A stretch of DNA of 64,000 bases from Pseudo-nitzschia pungens (taxonomy: Eukaryota; Bacillariophyta; Bacillariophyceae; Bacillariales; Bacillariaceae): NCBI GenBank assembly GCA_037355855.1, contig CM074760.1:3154501-3218500 (forward strand), written 5' to 3'. Positions 63,669 through 64,000 of this stretch are shown here, piece after piece (position 1 is the stretch's first letter; every line of letters begins with the position of its first letter). Position numbers and translations under genes: made by a program. The notes beneath the pieces were generated by a model. That model did not search any database, was not told the DNA's origin, and saw only the letters and a program-made list of their open reading frames with translations.

Positions 63669-64000
63669 TCAGTTGTGGGATCCTTTCTTTTTAAAGGTCT
63701 TTCTGTACTTTCTTCTGTACTCTTTGAGTTCCTGTTCGGAGATGTCGATCTCGTCATCGGAGACTTCGTGGTCAGCTTGGGCCGTGGCCAGTACATAAGA
63801 GTACTCGTGGTTCGATAGATTCCTTCCCCAGTGGGGTTTGGAGTGTTGCTCAGCGTCTGAGTCTTGTTCTTTTGCCACAAAGTGCTCCTTGAGCAGGTTG
63901 ATGGTTTCCCGGTCGAACTTCCCCTTCTTGTGGGGACCACCGGTTAGTTTCCAGCATTTGCCGGCATGGACCTTGCCACAGGTCTTGCATAGCTGTTTGT
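63669..64000 (-). CDS. Gag C-terminus of the Ty3/gypsy element (partial)
   Basis: The 3' part of the Gag frame, cut by the window edge. It begins with a zinc-knuckle-like motif CKTCGKVHAGKC (C-x2-C-x3-H-x3-C, one residue tighter in two intervals than the usual CCHC) followed by Trp and a basic patch. It then becomes acidic (DDEIDISEQELKEY) and ends in RKTFKKKGSHN before the TGA. Gag coats the element RNA. It shares frame with Pol, so readthrough of the TGA could make a Gag-Pol fusion. Confidence 0.75.
   Translation of the reverse strand, partial: KQLCKTCGKVHAGKCWKLTGGPHKKGKFDRETINLLKEHFVAKEQDSDAEQHSKPHWGRNLSNHEYSYVLATAQADHEVSDDEIDISEQELKEYRRKYRKTFKKKGSHN

Larger units (their letters stand above)
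60399..64000 (-). mobile_element. Ty3/gypsy LTR retrotransposon, 3' part
   Basis: Gag tail plus complete Pol as described. The 3' terminal repeat should lie left of 60399 but was not recognised; the 5' part and its terminal repeat are beyond 64000. Because of this, exact ends and target duplication cannot be given. Confidence 0.85.

Overview
The window looks like nuclear DNA of a diatom, probably a pennate one. Genes are intron-poor, and the introns I could place are about 90 to 460 bases long with GT-AG borders. Several proteins start with a signal peptide followed by an ASAFAP-like motif, the plastid-import signal of heterokont algae. Spacers are full of CTAG/GTAC/CCGG-type short motifs. 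Ty3/gypsy, Tc1/IS630-like and tyrosine-recombinase elements are mixed in. No rRNA or CRISPR array was seen, and no tRNA stood out by eye. Species cannot be told from the sequence alone.

Layout. 0-7 kb is mobile-element territory: a Tc1/IS630-type transposase gene, a remnant of a repeat seen again at 60 kb, a spliced tyrosine-recombinase gene with repeat-rich ends, and upstream of it three long hairpins with the same apical sequence but unrelated stems. 7-16.5 kb holds a Gln-rich protein, a mitochondrial-type MaoC/hot-dog hydratase, a coiled-coil protein, a cysteine synthase and a METTL24/FkbM-type methyltransferase. 19-29 kb holds a Cys-loop ligand-gated ion channel, a transmembrane HTTM (gamma-carboxylase-like) protein with an acidic tail, and a mitochondrial succinate-semialdehyde dehydrogenase type ALDH. 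30.9-39.4 kb holds a four-exon gene joining a secreted multicopper oxidase to an ABCG-type membrane domain, a second FkbM-type methyltransferase, and a plastid-targeted Gfo/Idh/MocA oxidoreductase. 41.4-59.2 kb holds an ABCC/MRP transporter, a plastid-type TspO/MBR protein, a plastid-type cytochrome P450, a ZIP metal transporter and an MFS-phospholipase D fusion. From about 60 kb to the right edge is the 3' part of a Ty3/gypsy retrotransposon whose Gag, Pol and a small extra reading frame share one frame, separated only by stop codons.

The ordinary genes do not form an obvious pathway, as is usual for diatom chromosomes. Metal and redox themes recur (multicopper oxidase, ZIP, P450, aldehyde dehydrogenase), but I do not claim co-function. 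The two points most likely to be new are the multicopper oxidase-ABC2 fusion (30.9-34.7 kb) and the shared-apex hairpins beside the tyrosine recombinase (5.7-6.8 kb). Exon joins were made by eye from frame, splice consensus and family motifs.
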